Origin: Synechococcus sp. MED650
GTDB taxonomy: Bacteria > Cyanobacteriota > Cyanobacteriia > PCC-6307 > Cyanobiaceae
DNA length: 15,026 nucleotides
Assembly: GCA_002691345.1 (NCBI GenBank)
Contig: NZHI01000086.1
Location: forward strand, 7,971 to 22,996
Reading direction: 5' to 3'
Positions within the stretch are counted from its first letter, which is position 1. Each line of letters starts with the position of its first letter. The notes beneath the pieces are model-generated. The model was not told where the DNA came from and ran no database searches. It was given only the letters and a program-made list of their open reading frames with translations. Of the stretch, positions 1-6,723 are shown piece after piece. The translations under genes were made by a program, and so were the position numbers.

Positions 1-945
1 GTTCAGCAGCGGATCGGGCCTGAATATGCCGGTGCACTGGGCATTCTTCAGCCCCTCGCCGATGGTCTGAAGCTGTTGGTGAAGGAAGACATCATTCCGG
101 CTCGGGCCGACAGCCTGCTGTTCACCCTTGGCCCCGTGTTGGTGGTGGTGCCGGTGATCATTTCTTGGCTGATCATCCCTTTCGGGCAAAACCTTCTGAT
201 CAGCAATGTCGGTGTTGGCATCTTTCTCTGGATCGCCTTCAGCAGCATTCAGCCGATCGGTTTGCTGATGAGTGGCTACGCCTCCAACAACAAGTATTCG
301 CTGATTGGCGGTCTGCGTGCAGCAGCGCAGTCGATCAGCTACGAGATTCCTCTGGCGTTGGCCGTTTTGGCCATTGTGATGATGAGCAACTCGCTCAGCA
401 CCGTCGACATCGTCGGTCAGCAGACCGGAGCTGGGATCTTGAGCTGGAACATCTGGAGGCAGCCAGTGGGCTTCCTGATCTTCTGGATCTGCGCTCTGGC
501 TGAATGTGAGCGTCTTCCCTTCGATCTTCCTGAGGCGGAGGAAGAGCTGGTTGCCGGTTATCAGACTGAATACGCGGGCATGAAGTTTGCCCTCTTCTAT
601 CTGGCTGGGTACATCAACCTCGTTCTGTCAGCCGTCCTCGTCTCGGTGCTCTACCTCGGTGGCTGGGGCTTCCCGATCCCCGTGGAATGGCTAGCCGGAT
701 GGCTGAATCAACCCATCGATGCTCCGCTGGTTCAGGTGATCACCGGTGCCGTCGGCATCGTTATGACCGTGCTCAAGGCCTATCTGCTGGTCTTTGTGGC
801 AATTCTGCTGCGCTGGAGCACACCTCGCGTGCGCATCGACCAGTTGCTGGATCTGGGCTGGAAGTTTCTTCTTCCCTTGTCCCTGGTGAATTTGCTGGTC
901 ACCGCTGCACTCAAGCTCGCTTTCCCGGTCGCCTTCGGCGGCTGA
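1..945 (+). CDS. ndhA: NAD(P)H-quinone oxidoreductase subunit 1 (NdhA), 5'-truncated by window edge
   Basis: This is the NuoH/ND1-type membrane subunit of thylakoid NDH-1. It joins the membrane arm to the peripheral arm and helps form the plastoquinone pocket. The frame is open from base 1: the first residues read [20 protein letters not shown], the conserved Q-R-x-G-P loop of the family, followed by [11 protein letters not shown]. The first ATG inside the window (position 76) is therefore internal, not the start. About 314 residues are visible. The family is usually around 370 residues, so roughly 55-60 N-terminal residues lie upstream. Several long hydrophobic helices are present, and the acidic loop [22 protein letters not shown], typical of ND1, lies near residue 170 of the visible part. 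It is the first visible gene of an ndhA-ndhI-ndhG-ndhE run. The family assignment is very secure. Confidence 0.97.
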   Translation, partial: VQQRIGPEYAGALGILQPLADGLKLLVKEDIIPARADSLLFTLGPVLVVVPVIISWLIIPFGQNLLISNVGVGIFLWIAFSSIQPIGLLMSGYASNNKYSLIGGLRAAAQSISYEIPLALAVLAIVMMSNSLSTVDIVGQQTGAGILSWNIWRQPVGFLIFWICALAECERLPFDLPEAEEELVAGYQTEYAGMKFALFYLAGYINLVLSAVLVSVLYLGGWGFPIPVEWLAGWLNQPIDAPLVQVITGAVGIVMTVLKAYLLVFVAILLRWSTPRVRIDQLLDLGWKFLLPLSLVNLLVTAALKLAFPVAFGG

Positions 946-962
946 TCGTTGTTCATCGCGTC

Positions 963-989
963 GCCCCCGCCATGATGTGGCGGAAGGGC
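963..989 (+). other. Hairpin in the ndhA-ndhI gap
   Basis: The arms CCGCCA (967-972) and TGGCGG (978-983) pair perfectly around a 5-base loop. The outer bases GCCC (963-966) and GGGC (986-989) extend the stem across a two-base AA bulge. No run of T follows, so it does not look like a standard intrinsic terminator. It sits in a 75-base gap within an otherwise compact operon, so an RNA-processing, stability or attenuation role is possible. The pairing is read directly from the sequence; the role is a guess. Confidence 0.4.
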
Positions 990-1020
990 TGATTCCCCAT
1001 CCAATCCCAGGCTCCAGTCC

Positions 1021-1656
1021 ATGTTCGGATTCCTCAAACAGGTCGGTGACTACACACGGGATGCCGTCGATGCAGCCAAAAACCTGGCTCAGGGTTTTTC
1101 CGTCACGTTCGACCACATGAAGCGCCGTCCCGTGACGGTGCAGTACCCCTACGAGAAGCTCATCCCTTCGGAGCGCTACCGAGGGCGGATCCACTACGAG
1201 TTCGATAAGTGCATCGCCTGTGAGGTGTGTGTTCGGGTCTGCCCGATCAACCTCCCGGTGGTGGATTGGGTGATGAACAAGGCCACCAAGAAGAAAGAAC
1301 TCAGGAATTACTCGATCGATTTCGGCGTCTGCATTTTTTGCGGCAACTGCGTGGAGTACTGCCCCACCAATTGCCTCTCGATGACTGAGGAATACGAATT
1401 GGCGGCCTTTGATCGCCACAGCCTCAACTACGACAACGTGGCGCTTGGCCGTCTACCCACCAGCGTCACCACAGATCCCTCGGTTCAGCCTCTGAGAGAG
1501 CTGGTTTATCTGCCAGCAGGTGAGGTTGATCCTCACGGCGTTCCTGCCGATCGTCCTCGTGCTGGCAAGTTGCCCTCCCAGGTGCTTGAAACGCTCCCCC
1601 CGCCTGCGAAGGATGAGGGACAATCCTCTTCAGAGACCTCGGAGGGCGAGGCATGA
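1021..1656 (+). CDS. ndhI: NAD(P)H-quinone oxidoreductase subunit I (NdhI), 2x[4Fe-4S] ferredoxin-like
   Basis: NdhI is the peripheral-arm iron-sulfur subunit of NDH-1. It carries electrons from the ferredoxin-docking side toward plastoquinone. Two complete CxxCxxCxxxCP clusters are visible: [12 protein letters not shown] (Cys 64, 67, 70, 74) and [12 protein letters not shown] (Cys 104, 107, 110, 114). The N-terminal amphipathic region around residues 10-40 ([20 protein letters not shown], then [10 protein letters not shown]) is typical of NdhI. The protein has 211 residues, with a long, proline- and acid-rich C-terminal tail after about residue 165. Such tails vary in length in picocyanobacteria. 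The start is ATG, 75 bases after ndhA. The stop overlaps the ndhG start as ATGA (1653-1656), which points to translational coupling. The assignment is very secure. Confidence 0.98.
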   Translation: MFGFLKQVGDYTRDAVDAAKNLAQGFSVTFDHMKRRPVTVQYPYEKLIPSERYRGRIHYEFDKCIACEVCVRVCPINLPVVDWVMNKATKKKELRNYSIDFGVCIFCGNCVEYCPTNCLSMTEEYELAAFDRHSLNYDNVALGRLPTSVTTDPSVQPLRELVYLPAGEVDPHGVPADRPRAGKLPSQVLETLPPPAKDEGQSSSETSEGEA

Positions 1657-2252
1657 CCATTGCGACCACCACAGAGCTGATTTGTTTCTTGGTGCTCTCC
1701 GCCGTTGTGGTGCTCGGTGCCCTTGGGGTTGTGCTGCTGAGCAACATTGTTTATTCAGCCTTCCTCCTGGGTGGCGTGTTCATGGCCGTGGCCGGCCTGT
1801 ATCTCCTGCTCAACGCCAGCTTCGTAGCCGCCGCTCAGATCCTGGTCTATGTGGGTGCGATCAATGTTCTGATCCTGTTCGCGATCATGCTGGTGAACAA
1901 GCGTGAGGACCTCAAGGCGATTGCCAACCTCACCACCCGGCGCATCGTTTCGGCGGGTGTATGCGCTGGCCTGTTTGCGCTGTTGGTGCGGGTTGTTGTC
2001 ACCACCCCCTGGTCTCTCCCTGGGCCGGCTGCAGTGGGCGAAGAGGCGACTGCACGGATTGGTGAGCATCTGTTTACCGATTACTTGCTCCCCTTCGAAC
2101 TGGCTTCGGTGTTGTTGTTGATGGCCATGATTGGTGCCATTGTTCTGGCCCGTCGTGATGTGCTGGCCACAGACGTTGTCACCGGCGAGGTGGCCGATCA
2201 AGGCCTGATCGAGAAGGCCAGAACTCCTCTGTTGATCAACCGCGCAGACTGA
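1653..2252 (+). CDS. ndhG: NAD(P)H-quinone oxidoreductase subunit 6 (NdhG)
   Basis: NdhG is the NuoJ/ND6-type membrane subunit of NDH-1, near the junction of the membrane and peripheral arms. The 199-residue product shows about five hydrophobic helices. It carries the characteristic second and third helices with [20 protein letters not shown] and [12 protein letters not shown], a signature stretch of the ND6/NuoJ family. A last helix ([20 protein letters not shown]) is followed by a polar tail. The gene overlaps ndhI upstream by 4 bases. Its TGA (2250-2252) shares its final A with the ATG of ndhE (2252-2254), so three ndh genes are almost certainly translated from one message. Length and order match the cyanobacterial ndhAIGE cluster. 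Confidence 0.97.
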   Translation: MTIATTTELICFLVLSAVVVLGALGVVLLSNIVYSAFLLGGVFMAVAGLYLLLNASFVAAAQILVYVGAINVLILFAIMLVNKREDLKAIANLTTRRIVSAGVCAGLFALLVRVVVTTPWSLPGPAAVGEEATARIGEHLFTDYLLPFELASVLLLMAMIGAIVLARRDVLATDVVTGEVADQGLIEKARTPLLINRAD

Positions 2253-2581
2253 TGAGCGATTTCCTGTCCACTCTTCCTTCGCTGCAGGCTTATCTGCTGG
2301 TTGCGGCGATTCTCTTCTGCATCGGTGTTTGGGGTCTGATCAACAGCCGCAATGCTGTGCGTGTCTTGATGAGCATTGAGCTGATGCTCAATGCGGTGAA
2401 CATCAATCTGATGGCCTTTTCCTCATTCGTGGATGGTGATTTGATTCGTGGCCAGGTTTTTGCCGTGTTCGTGATCACCGTTGCGGCAGCGGAAGCTGCT
2501 GTGGGATTGGCGATTTTGCTGTCGCTTTATCGCAATCGCGTTACCGTCGATATGGAGCAGTTCAACCTGCTGCGCTGGTAA
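2252..2581 (+). CDS. ndhE: NAD(P)H-quinone oxidoreductase subunit 4L (NdhE)
   Basis: NdhE is the NuoK/ND4L-type membrane subunit, a three-helix protein that helps couple quinone chemistry to proton pumping. The product has 109 residues, the usual size. The conserved second helix reads [20 protein letters not shown], with the membrane-embedded glutamate of NuoK (E in [10 protein letters not shown]). The third helix, [20 protein letters not shown], contains the second conserved glutamate (AAAEAAVG). The start ATG overlaps the ndhG stop by one base. The next gene, nadK, begins 18 bases after the stop, so it is probably on the same transcript. The assignment is very secure. Confidence 0.97.
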   Translation: MSDFLSTLPSLQAYLLVAAILFCIGVWGLINSRNAVRVLMSIELMLNAVNINLMAFSSFVDGDLIRGQVFAVFVITVAAAEAAVGLAILLSLYRNRVTVDMEQFNLLRW

Positions 2582-2599
2582 TTCCCCCCAATCAGGGTC

Positions 2600-3550
2600 A
2601 TGCGTCTCGATCAGGTCTGGGTGATCTATCGGGCCGATAGTCAACCGGCCCAGCGTGAAGCACGCCAGTGCGCGAAGGAACTGAAGGCCATTGGTGCGCA
2701 CGTCGTGACAGCGATGTCCGGAGCCAGAGTCAACCCATTCCCTGGTCTTTTGGCTGTCGAAGAGGGCTTTCCTGATTTGGCGGTGGTTCTCGGTGGGGAT
2801 GGAACGGTGCTGGGGGCAGCGCGCCATCTCGCCGTTCACGACATTCCCATCCTGAGCATCAATGTCGGTGGTCACCTGGGGTTTCTGACCCACGACCGCC
2901 GCGTGCTTCGAGGCGATGAGATCTGGCAGCGGCTTCTGGATGACCAGTTCGCCATTGAGCGACGCATGATGCTGCAAGCGATGGTGGATCGTCGCTCCGC
3001 TGAGGAACGGGCGGATGGTCCTTCACCACTGCAGCAGCCGGATATTGAGGACGACGATGAGCATCACTGGGCTCTCAACGATTTCTATTTGCGGGCCTAT
3101 CGCGATGAAATTTCCCCCACCTGCACCCTGGAACTGGAGATTGATGGGGAGGTGGTGGATCAGATTCGTGGAGATGGGCTAATCCTCTCCACGCCGACGG
3201 GGTCGACGGGGTACTCCCTGGCCGCTGGCGGGCCAATCCTTCACCCCGGTATCGATGCAATCGTGGTGGCTCCGATCTGCCCGATGAGCCTCTCCAGCCG
3301 GATTGTGGTCGTCCCGCCTCGTTCCCGACTCACCATCTGGCCGCTTGGTGCCGGCGACCATCGCATCAAACTTTGGAAAGACGGCGTCGGTTGCACGGTG
3401 CTTGAGCCGGGTGAGTGCTGTGTTGTGGAGCAGGCTCGCCACCATGCCTTGATGGTGCAGCTCAACCAGAGCCCTTCCTACTACCGCACGTTGTCTCGCA
3501 AACTGCACTGGGCTGGAAGTCTGCAAAGCGCCCAGCCATCCGAGAACTAG
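2600..3550 (+). CDS. nadK: NAD kinase
   Basis: This enzyme phosphorylates NAD to NADP using ATP or polyphosphate in the cytosol. The 316-residue product has the family hallmark GGDGT (residues 65-69, in [17 protein letters not shown]). It also has the glycine-rich substrate region [20 protein letters not shown] starting near residue 191. The usual NE pair that binds NAD ribose appears here as ND (ALNDFYLR, around residue 158); from memory this form is common in cyanobacterial NadK. A short acidic insert (DIEDDDEHH) precedes it. The ATG lies 18 bases after ndhE with a purine-rich CAGGG just upstream, which suggests co-transcription with ndhAIGE. The CYTH gene follows after only 4 bases. Cyanobacteria usually carry two NAD kinases, and I cannot say which paralogue this is. 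Confidence 0.95.
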   Translation: MRLDQVWVIYRADSQPAQREARQCAKELKAIGAHVVTAMSGARVNPFPGLLAVEEGFPDLAVVLGGDGTVLGAARHLAVHDIPILSINVGGHLGFLTHDRRVLRGDEIWQRLLDDQFAIERRMMLQAMVDRRSAEERADGPSPLQQPDIEDDDEHHWALNDFYLRAYRDEISPTCTLELEIDGEVVDQIRGDGLILSTPTGSTGYSLAAGGPILHPGIDAIVVAPICPMSLSSRIVVVPPRSRLTIWPLGAGDHRIKLWKDGVGCTVLEPGECCVVEQARHHALMVQLNQSPSYYRTLSRKLHWAGSLQSAQPSEN

Positions 3551-3554
3551 TCCC

Positions 3555-4064
3555 ATGGCCCTTGAGATCGAACGGCGGTTTCTTGTGTGTTCCAACGCAT
3601 GGCAAGCGCTGGCGTCATCGAGTGGTCAACAGCTTCGTCAGGGTTATCTCGCGGCCAGTGCGGAGGGCGTAACGGTGCGCATGCGCTTGCGCGGTGCAGA
3701 CCAGGCCTGGCTCACCTTGAAGGCTGCAGCGGATGCGATTGGTTTGGTGCGCCATGAGTTCGAGTACCCCATCCCGGTTGCCGATGCCGAGGCGCTCTGG
3801 TCCCTCGCTCCGCATCGGCTGGAAAAGGTGCGGTATCTGATTGATTGTCCAGGTGGTGACTGGGTGGTGGATTGCTTTGAAGGGAGTAATGCGCCGCTGG
3901 TGCTCGCTGAGGTGGAGCTGCAATCCGCGGATGACAGCTTGGTGATCCCTCCTTGGTGCGGAAAGGAAGTCACCGGAGAGTCGCGCTGGTCGAATGCAGT
4001 GTTGGCGCAGCAGCCTGTGCAGAGCTGGTCGATGGAGGAGCGCCGGCATTACGGCTTTGGGTGA
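3555..4064 (+). CDS. CYTH-domain protein (TTM-like, probable inorganic triphosphatase/adenylate-binding)
   Basis: The 169-residue product opens with MALEIERRFLV, the CYTH (CyaB/thiamine triphosphatase) start signature. E4 and E6 match the metal-binding ExExK motif, but the usual lysine is arginine (R8). Further along are the tunnel-fold strands with alternating charges (VTVRMRLRG, AWLTLKAA, HEFEYPIP, LEKVRYLI, WVVDCFEGSNAPLVLAEVEL). Characterised bacterial members hydrolyse tripolyphosphate or other organic triphosphates; the substrate here cannot be read from sequence. It starts 4 bases after the nadK stop, so the two are very likely co-translated. This suggests a shared role in phosphate or nucleotide metabolism, but that is inference. 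The C-terminus (SMEERRHYGFG) ends in TGA with no following terminator. Confidence 0.88.
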   Translation: MALEIERRFLVCSNAWQALASSSGQQLRQGYLAASAEGVTVRMRLRGADQAWLTLKAAADAIGLVRHEFEYPIPVADAEALWSLAPHRLEKVRYLIDCPGGDWVVDCFEGSNAPLVLAEVELQSADDSLVIPPWCGKEVTGESRWSNAVLAQQPVQSWSMEERRHYGFG

Positions 4065-4100
4065 AATCCGACTGGACCCTTCTACAGATTTCCTTTAGGT

Positions 4101-4310
4101 TTGAGCGATAAGAGGGAGTTTGTTGTGGTTGGCCTTTACGACGGCACAGGGATGCTCCGCTTCTCAGGCATCAGCTCAGAGGCTTGCCTCGAATATGCCC
4201 ATCTCTTTGGAATACCAGTAGGGCCCAGCTCCATCCAGGCCTTGCCGGAACCAGCCACGTCCACGATCAGGGTGCGAGGTGCTCGTTATCTGGAAGAGCG
4301 CAACAGTTGA
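4101..4310 (+). CDS. Small hypothetical protein, 69 residues, TTG start
   Basis: I do not recognise a named family. The predicted start is TTG with only a weak ribosome-binding sequence (TTTAGG) upstream. The frame is the same as that of the preceding CYTH gene and stays open across the 36 bases after its stop, with no ATG between. The product looks like a small soluble domain: a hydrophobic strand (FVVVGLYDGTGMLRFSG), a helix with one cysteine (EACLEYAHLFGI), and a basic tail (IRVRGARYLEERNS). This pattern of strand, helix and Pro-rich linker reads like a real protein, not random translation. Its last 44 bases overlap the 3' end of the regulator on the other strand. It is moderately likely to be a real gene. 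The alternative is chance openness or a read-through extension of the CYTH gene. Confidence 0.5.
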   Translation: MSDKREFVVVGLYDGTGMLRFSGISSEACLEYAHLFGIPVGPSSIQALPEPATSTIRVRGARYLEERNS

Positions 4311-4545
4311 ATCCGTCACGGCAGATCTTGCCGTTGTCCATCGCCCAGTTCAGCAGGGCGACTCGGTTTTTGGACCCGGTTTTGGTGAACACATTGCTCA
4401 CGTGATTGTCCACCGTGCGCTTGCTGATCGTGAGTCGATCGGCAATCTCCTGGTTGGTGAGCCCTTCGGCAACCAACTCGATGATCTCAACTTCCCTTGC
4501 TGAGAGGGAAATTTCTAGGGGATCAGTTCCATCGAGGGATGACAT
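4267..4545 (-). CDS. pedR: Small LuxR-type transcriptional regulator, PedR-like
   Basis: This 92-residue protein is almost entirely one LuxR/GerE DNA-binding domain: LSAREVEIIELVAEGLTNQE (14-33), then the recognition helix SKRTVDNHVSNVFTKTG (41-57). There is no receiver or autoinducer domain. The tail carries three cysteines (C75, C81, C82 in KICRDGFNCCALP). The size, the missing sensor domain and the cysteine-bearing tail match PedR of Synechocystis. PedR is a redox-responsive regulator described as answering photosynthetic electron flow through thioredoxin. The ATG at 4545-4543 is chosen because a good Shine-Dalgarno (GGAAAGG) lies about 10 bases upstream and the domain begins there. A longer frame to 4719 adds a non-conserved, cysteine-rich leader and would run into metF. 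The gene is divergent from metF. The LuxR domain is certain; PedR orthology is likely. Confidence 0.85.
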   Translation of the reverse strand: MSSLDGTDPLEISLSAREVEIIELVAEGLTNQEIADRLTISKRTVDNHVSNVFTKTGSKNRVALLNWAMDNGKICRDGFNCCALPDNEHLAP

Positions 4546-4627
4546 GGATCGACCACCTTTCCGCCATGCTAATCCGACTGGCGGGGGGTTGATCCTGCAT
4601 AGTGGGCCTCGTGAATCGAGACCAGGT
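4546..4627. promoter_or_regulatory. Divergent pedR / metF intergenic region with an interrupted palindrome
   Basis: These 82 bases separate the pedR start from the preferred metF start and should hold both promoters. On the pedR side GGAAAGG (reverse strand) is a clear ribosome-binding site. An inverted repeat CTCG-TGAAT-CGAG lies at 4608-4620, just upstream of metF, and could be an operator. No convincing -35/-10 pair can be picked by eye. Confidence 0.35.
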
Positions 4628-5521
4628 TTGACGACGGCGCTCCAGCGCGCGATCGAGACAGGGCAGCAGGTGCTCACCGCAGAGGTGATGCCCCCCCGTG
4701 GAGTCGATCCCTCCCACATGTTGGAGATGGCTGGATGCCTTCGTGGTCGCGTTCATGCGATCAACGTCACCGATGGCAGCAGGGCTGTGATGCGGATGAG
4801 CAGCCTGGCTTCCTGCCGGTTGTTGCTGGATGCAGGCTTGGAGCCCGTGCTGCAGATGGCCTGCCGCGACCGCAATCGGATTGCGTTGCAGGCCGATCTG
4901 CTGGGAGCCCATGCGATGGGCATTCGCAATCTGTTGTGCCTGACGGGTGATCCGGTTCGGGCTGGAGATCAGGCGGATGCACGCCCTGTGAACGAATTTG
5001 AATCGGTGAAGCTGCTCCAGCAGGTTCATGCGCTCAACCACGGCGTAGACCCCGTGCAGGGGGATCTGCCAGATGGTGCTTCGGAGCTCTTTGCCGGATG
5101 TGCAGCTGATCCTCAATCGCCCAGCTGGAGCGGTTTGCAGCGACGTTTGCAACGCAAGCAGGCCGCTGGAGCTCGGTTTGTCCAGACCCAGATGGTGATG
5201 GATGCCTTCGCCCTTGAACGTTTCCAGCGAGAGCTGGCCGCGCCGCTCATGTTGCCTGTTCTGGCCGGGGTGTTTCTGCTGAAATCAGCGAAAAACGCCC
5301 GGTTCATCAACCGTGTCGTTCCCGGTGCTTGTATTCCTGATGCGCTGATTCGCAGGCTGGAAGAATCGGCTGATCCTGCGATGGAAGGTGTGGCGATTGC
5401 CGCCGAGCAGGTCAAGCAGTACCTCGGAATCGTTCAAGGCGTTCACTTGATGGCGATCAAGGCGGAGCAGAGAATCCCTCTCATCCTCGATCAGGCAGGG
5501 ATCAGCTCACGGCCTGGGTGA
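4628..5521 (+). CDS. metF: Methylenetetrahydrofolate reductase
   Basis: MetF reduces 5,10-methylene-THF to 5-methyl-THF, the methyl donor for methionine synthesis, using FAD in a TIM barrel. Conserved parts are VLTAEVMPPRG with the catalytic-type glutamate (E19), NVTDGSRAVMRMSSLA, LGAHAMGIRNLLCLTGDPVR (LTGDP at 105-109), FVQTQMVMD and LPVLAGVFLLKS. The TTG start at 4628 gives 297 residues, the normal family length, with LTTALQRAIETGQQVLTAEV as N-terminus. An in-frame ATG at 4544 would add 28 residues that look unlike MetF and would overlap the pedR start; an even longer frame reaches 4406. The start is therefore uncertain but the gene is not. The 3' end overlaps the convergent cugP gene by 20 bases (5502-5521), leaving no room for a terminator. 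Confidence 0.93.
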   Translation: MTTALQRAIETGQQVLTAEVMPPRGVDPSHMLEMAGCLRGRVHAINVTDGSRAVMRMSSLASCRLLLDAGLEPVLQMACRDRNRIALQADLLGAHAMGIRNLLCLTGDPVRAGDQADARPVNEFESVKLLQQVHALNHGVDPVQGDLPDGASELFAGCAADPQSPSWSGLQRRLQRKQAAGARFVQTQMVMDAFALERFQRELAAPLMLPVLAGVFLLKSAKNARFINRVVPGACIPDALIRRLEESADPAMEGVAIAAEQVKQYLGIVQGVHLMAIKAEQRIPLILDQAGISSRPG

Positions 5522-6680
5522 GATCGGTTCCAAGCAGTTCGGCCATGGCCTTCTGTTGGGGAGACGGTTCCACCAGATCCTGTCGCCGTGCATCGGTAAT
5601 CAGCCAGTCGAGTGATGCCTCTTGAAGATCGAAGTGATCTCCGTCTTTGCCAACGCAGTACCGGCCAAACACAAGCTTCTCAAGCAGCTGAACGCCGGCA
5701 CCAATGCGTGAGTAGTCGAAGATGATCGAGTTGTCGACGGTTGCCCCTTCGCAGATGTGACAGCTCGGTCCAATCATCGTTGGGCCAATGATGGTGGCGC
5801 CGTCTTCGATTTTGGTCATTCCGCCCACGTAGACCGGGCCGGAAACATTGATCTTGTCCCAGTTGGCCGCCACGTTGAGACCGGTGTACACACCCGGCTT
5901 CACCTCTTTGCCGGGAATGCCGACCTGACGCACCTCACCCATCAGCACGCTGCGAATGGCCTGCCAGTAATCAGGCACCTTGCCGATATCCACCCATTCG
6001 AAGTCCATCGGGATGGCATAAAACGGTGCCCCCAACTCAGCCAGCTTCGGGAATAGATCGGAGCCGATATCGAACGACTGGCCTGAGGGGATGTGCTCGA
6101 AGATCTCTGGCTCGAAGATGTAGATGCCGGTGTTGATCGTGTCGCTGAGAGCTTCCTCGACACTGGGCTTTTCTTGGAAGGACGAAATCCTGTCTTGGTC
6201 GTCTGTCACGACAACCCCGTAACTGCTCACCTGTTCCTTGGGAACCCGTTTGGTGACGAGGCTGGCGATGGCACCTTTTTCACGGTGGCGCCGCAGGGCT
6301 TCAGACAGATCCAGATCAATCAAAGCGTCGCCGCAGAGGACAACGAAGGTGTCATCGAAAAAGTGTTGAAAATCCTGGATTTTTTTCAAACCACCGGCGG
6401 ATCCCAGGGCGCTGCCAATCAGCTCGCCGTCTTCGATCCGCCCTTCAAAGCTGTAAGCAATCTCAACGCCGAATCGCTGGCCATCGCGGAAATAGTTTTC
6501 GATCTCTTCGGCGAGGTGAGACACGTTCACCATCACCTCGGTGAATCCATGCTCCTTGAGAAGCTCCAGCAGAAACTCCATCACCGGCTTCTGCAGGATC
6601 GGAATCATTGGCTTGGGGATCACATGGGTGATCGGTTGCACCCTTGTCCCCTTACCAGCCGCCAAGATCATCGCCTTCAT
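5502..6680 (-). CDS. cugP: NDP-sugar pyrophosphorylase, probable cyanobacterial UDP-glucose pyrophosphorylase CugP
   Basis: A nucleotidyltransferase that joins a sugar-1-phosphate to an NTP. The N-terminus MKAMILAAGKGTRVQPITHV contains the G-x-G-T-R-x-x-P nucleotide-binding loop, followed by PKPMIPILQKPVMEF. CGDALIDLDL supplies the metal-binding aspartate, and SSFQEKP is the sugar-binding segment. After about residue 250 comes a left-handed beta-helix of hexapeptide repeats (GPVYVGGMTKIEDGATIIGP, TMIGPSCHICEGATVDNSII). The 392-residue length and this two-domain plan fit CugP, the non-GalU UDP-glucose pyrophosphorylase reported in cyanobacteria. UDP-glucose would feed glycolipid and sucrose or polysaccharide synthesis. 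A GDP-mannose or glucose-1-phosphate thymidylyltransferase-like activity cannot be excluded from sequence. The gene is the last of the minus-strand run, 43 bases after scpA. Confidence 0.85.
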   Translation of the reverse strand: MKAMILAAGKGTRVQPITHVIPKPMIPILQKPVMEFLLELLKEHGFTEVMVNVSHLAEEIENYFRDGQRFGVEIAYSFEGRIEDGELIGSALGSAGGLKKIQDFQHFFDDTFVVLCGDALIDLDLSEALRRHREKGAIASLVTKRVPKEQVSSYGVVVTDDQDRISSFQEKPSVEEALSDTINTGIYIFEPEIFEHIPSGQSFDIGSDLFPKLAELGAPFYAIPMDFEWVDIGKVPDYWQAIRSVLMGEVRQVGIPGKEVKPGVYTGLNVAANWDKINVSGPVYVGGMTKIEDGATIIGPTMIGPSCHICEGATVDNSIIFDYSRIGAGVQLLEKLVFGRYCVGKDGDHFDLQEASLDWLITDARRQDLVEPSPQQKAMAELLGTDLTQAVS

Positions 6681-6723
6681 TGGCGTTTCAGGGCATCACA
6701 GTTGGGTGACCCTAAACCGCCCT

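Noticed and set aside
691-1419. Minus-strand frame of 242 codons spanning the ndhA/ndhI junction
   Set aside because: Antisense to two certain genes and shows no recognisable domain.
4546-4719. N-terminal extension of the LuxR-type regulator
   Set aside because: The extra leader is Cys/Pro/Arg-rich with no family match. The internal ATG at 4545 has a good Shine-Dalgarno and begins right before the conserved domain.
5502-5521. A terminator between convergent metF and cugP
   Set aside because: The two genes overlap by 20 bases and I see no stem followed by a T run on either strand; transcripts must end inside the opposite gene or by another mechanism.
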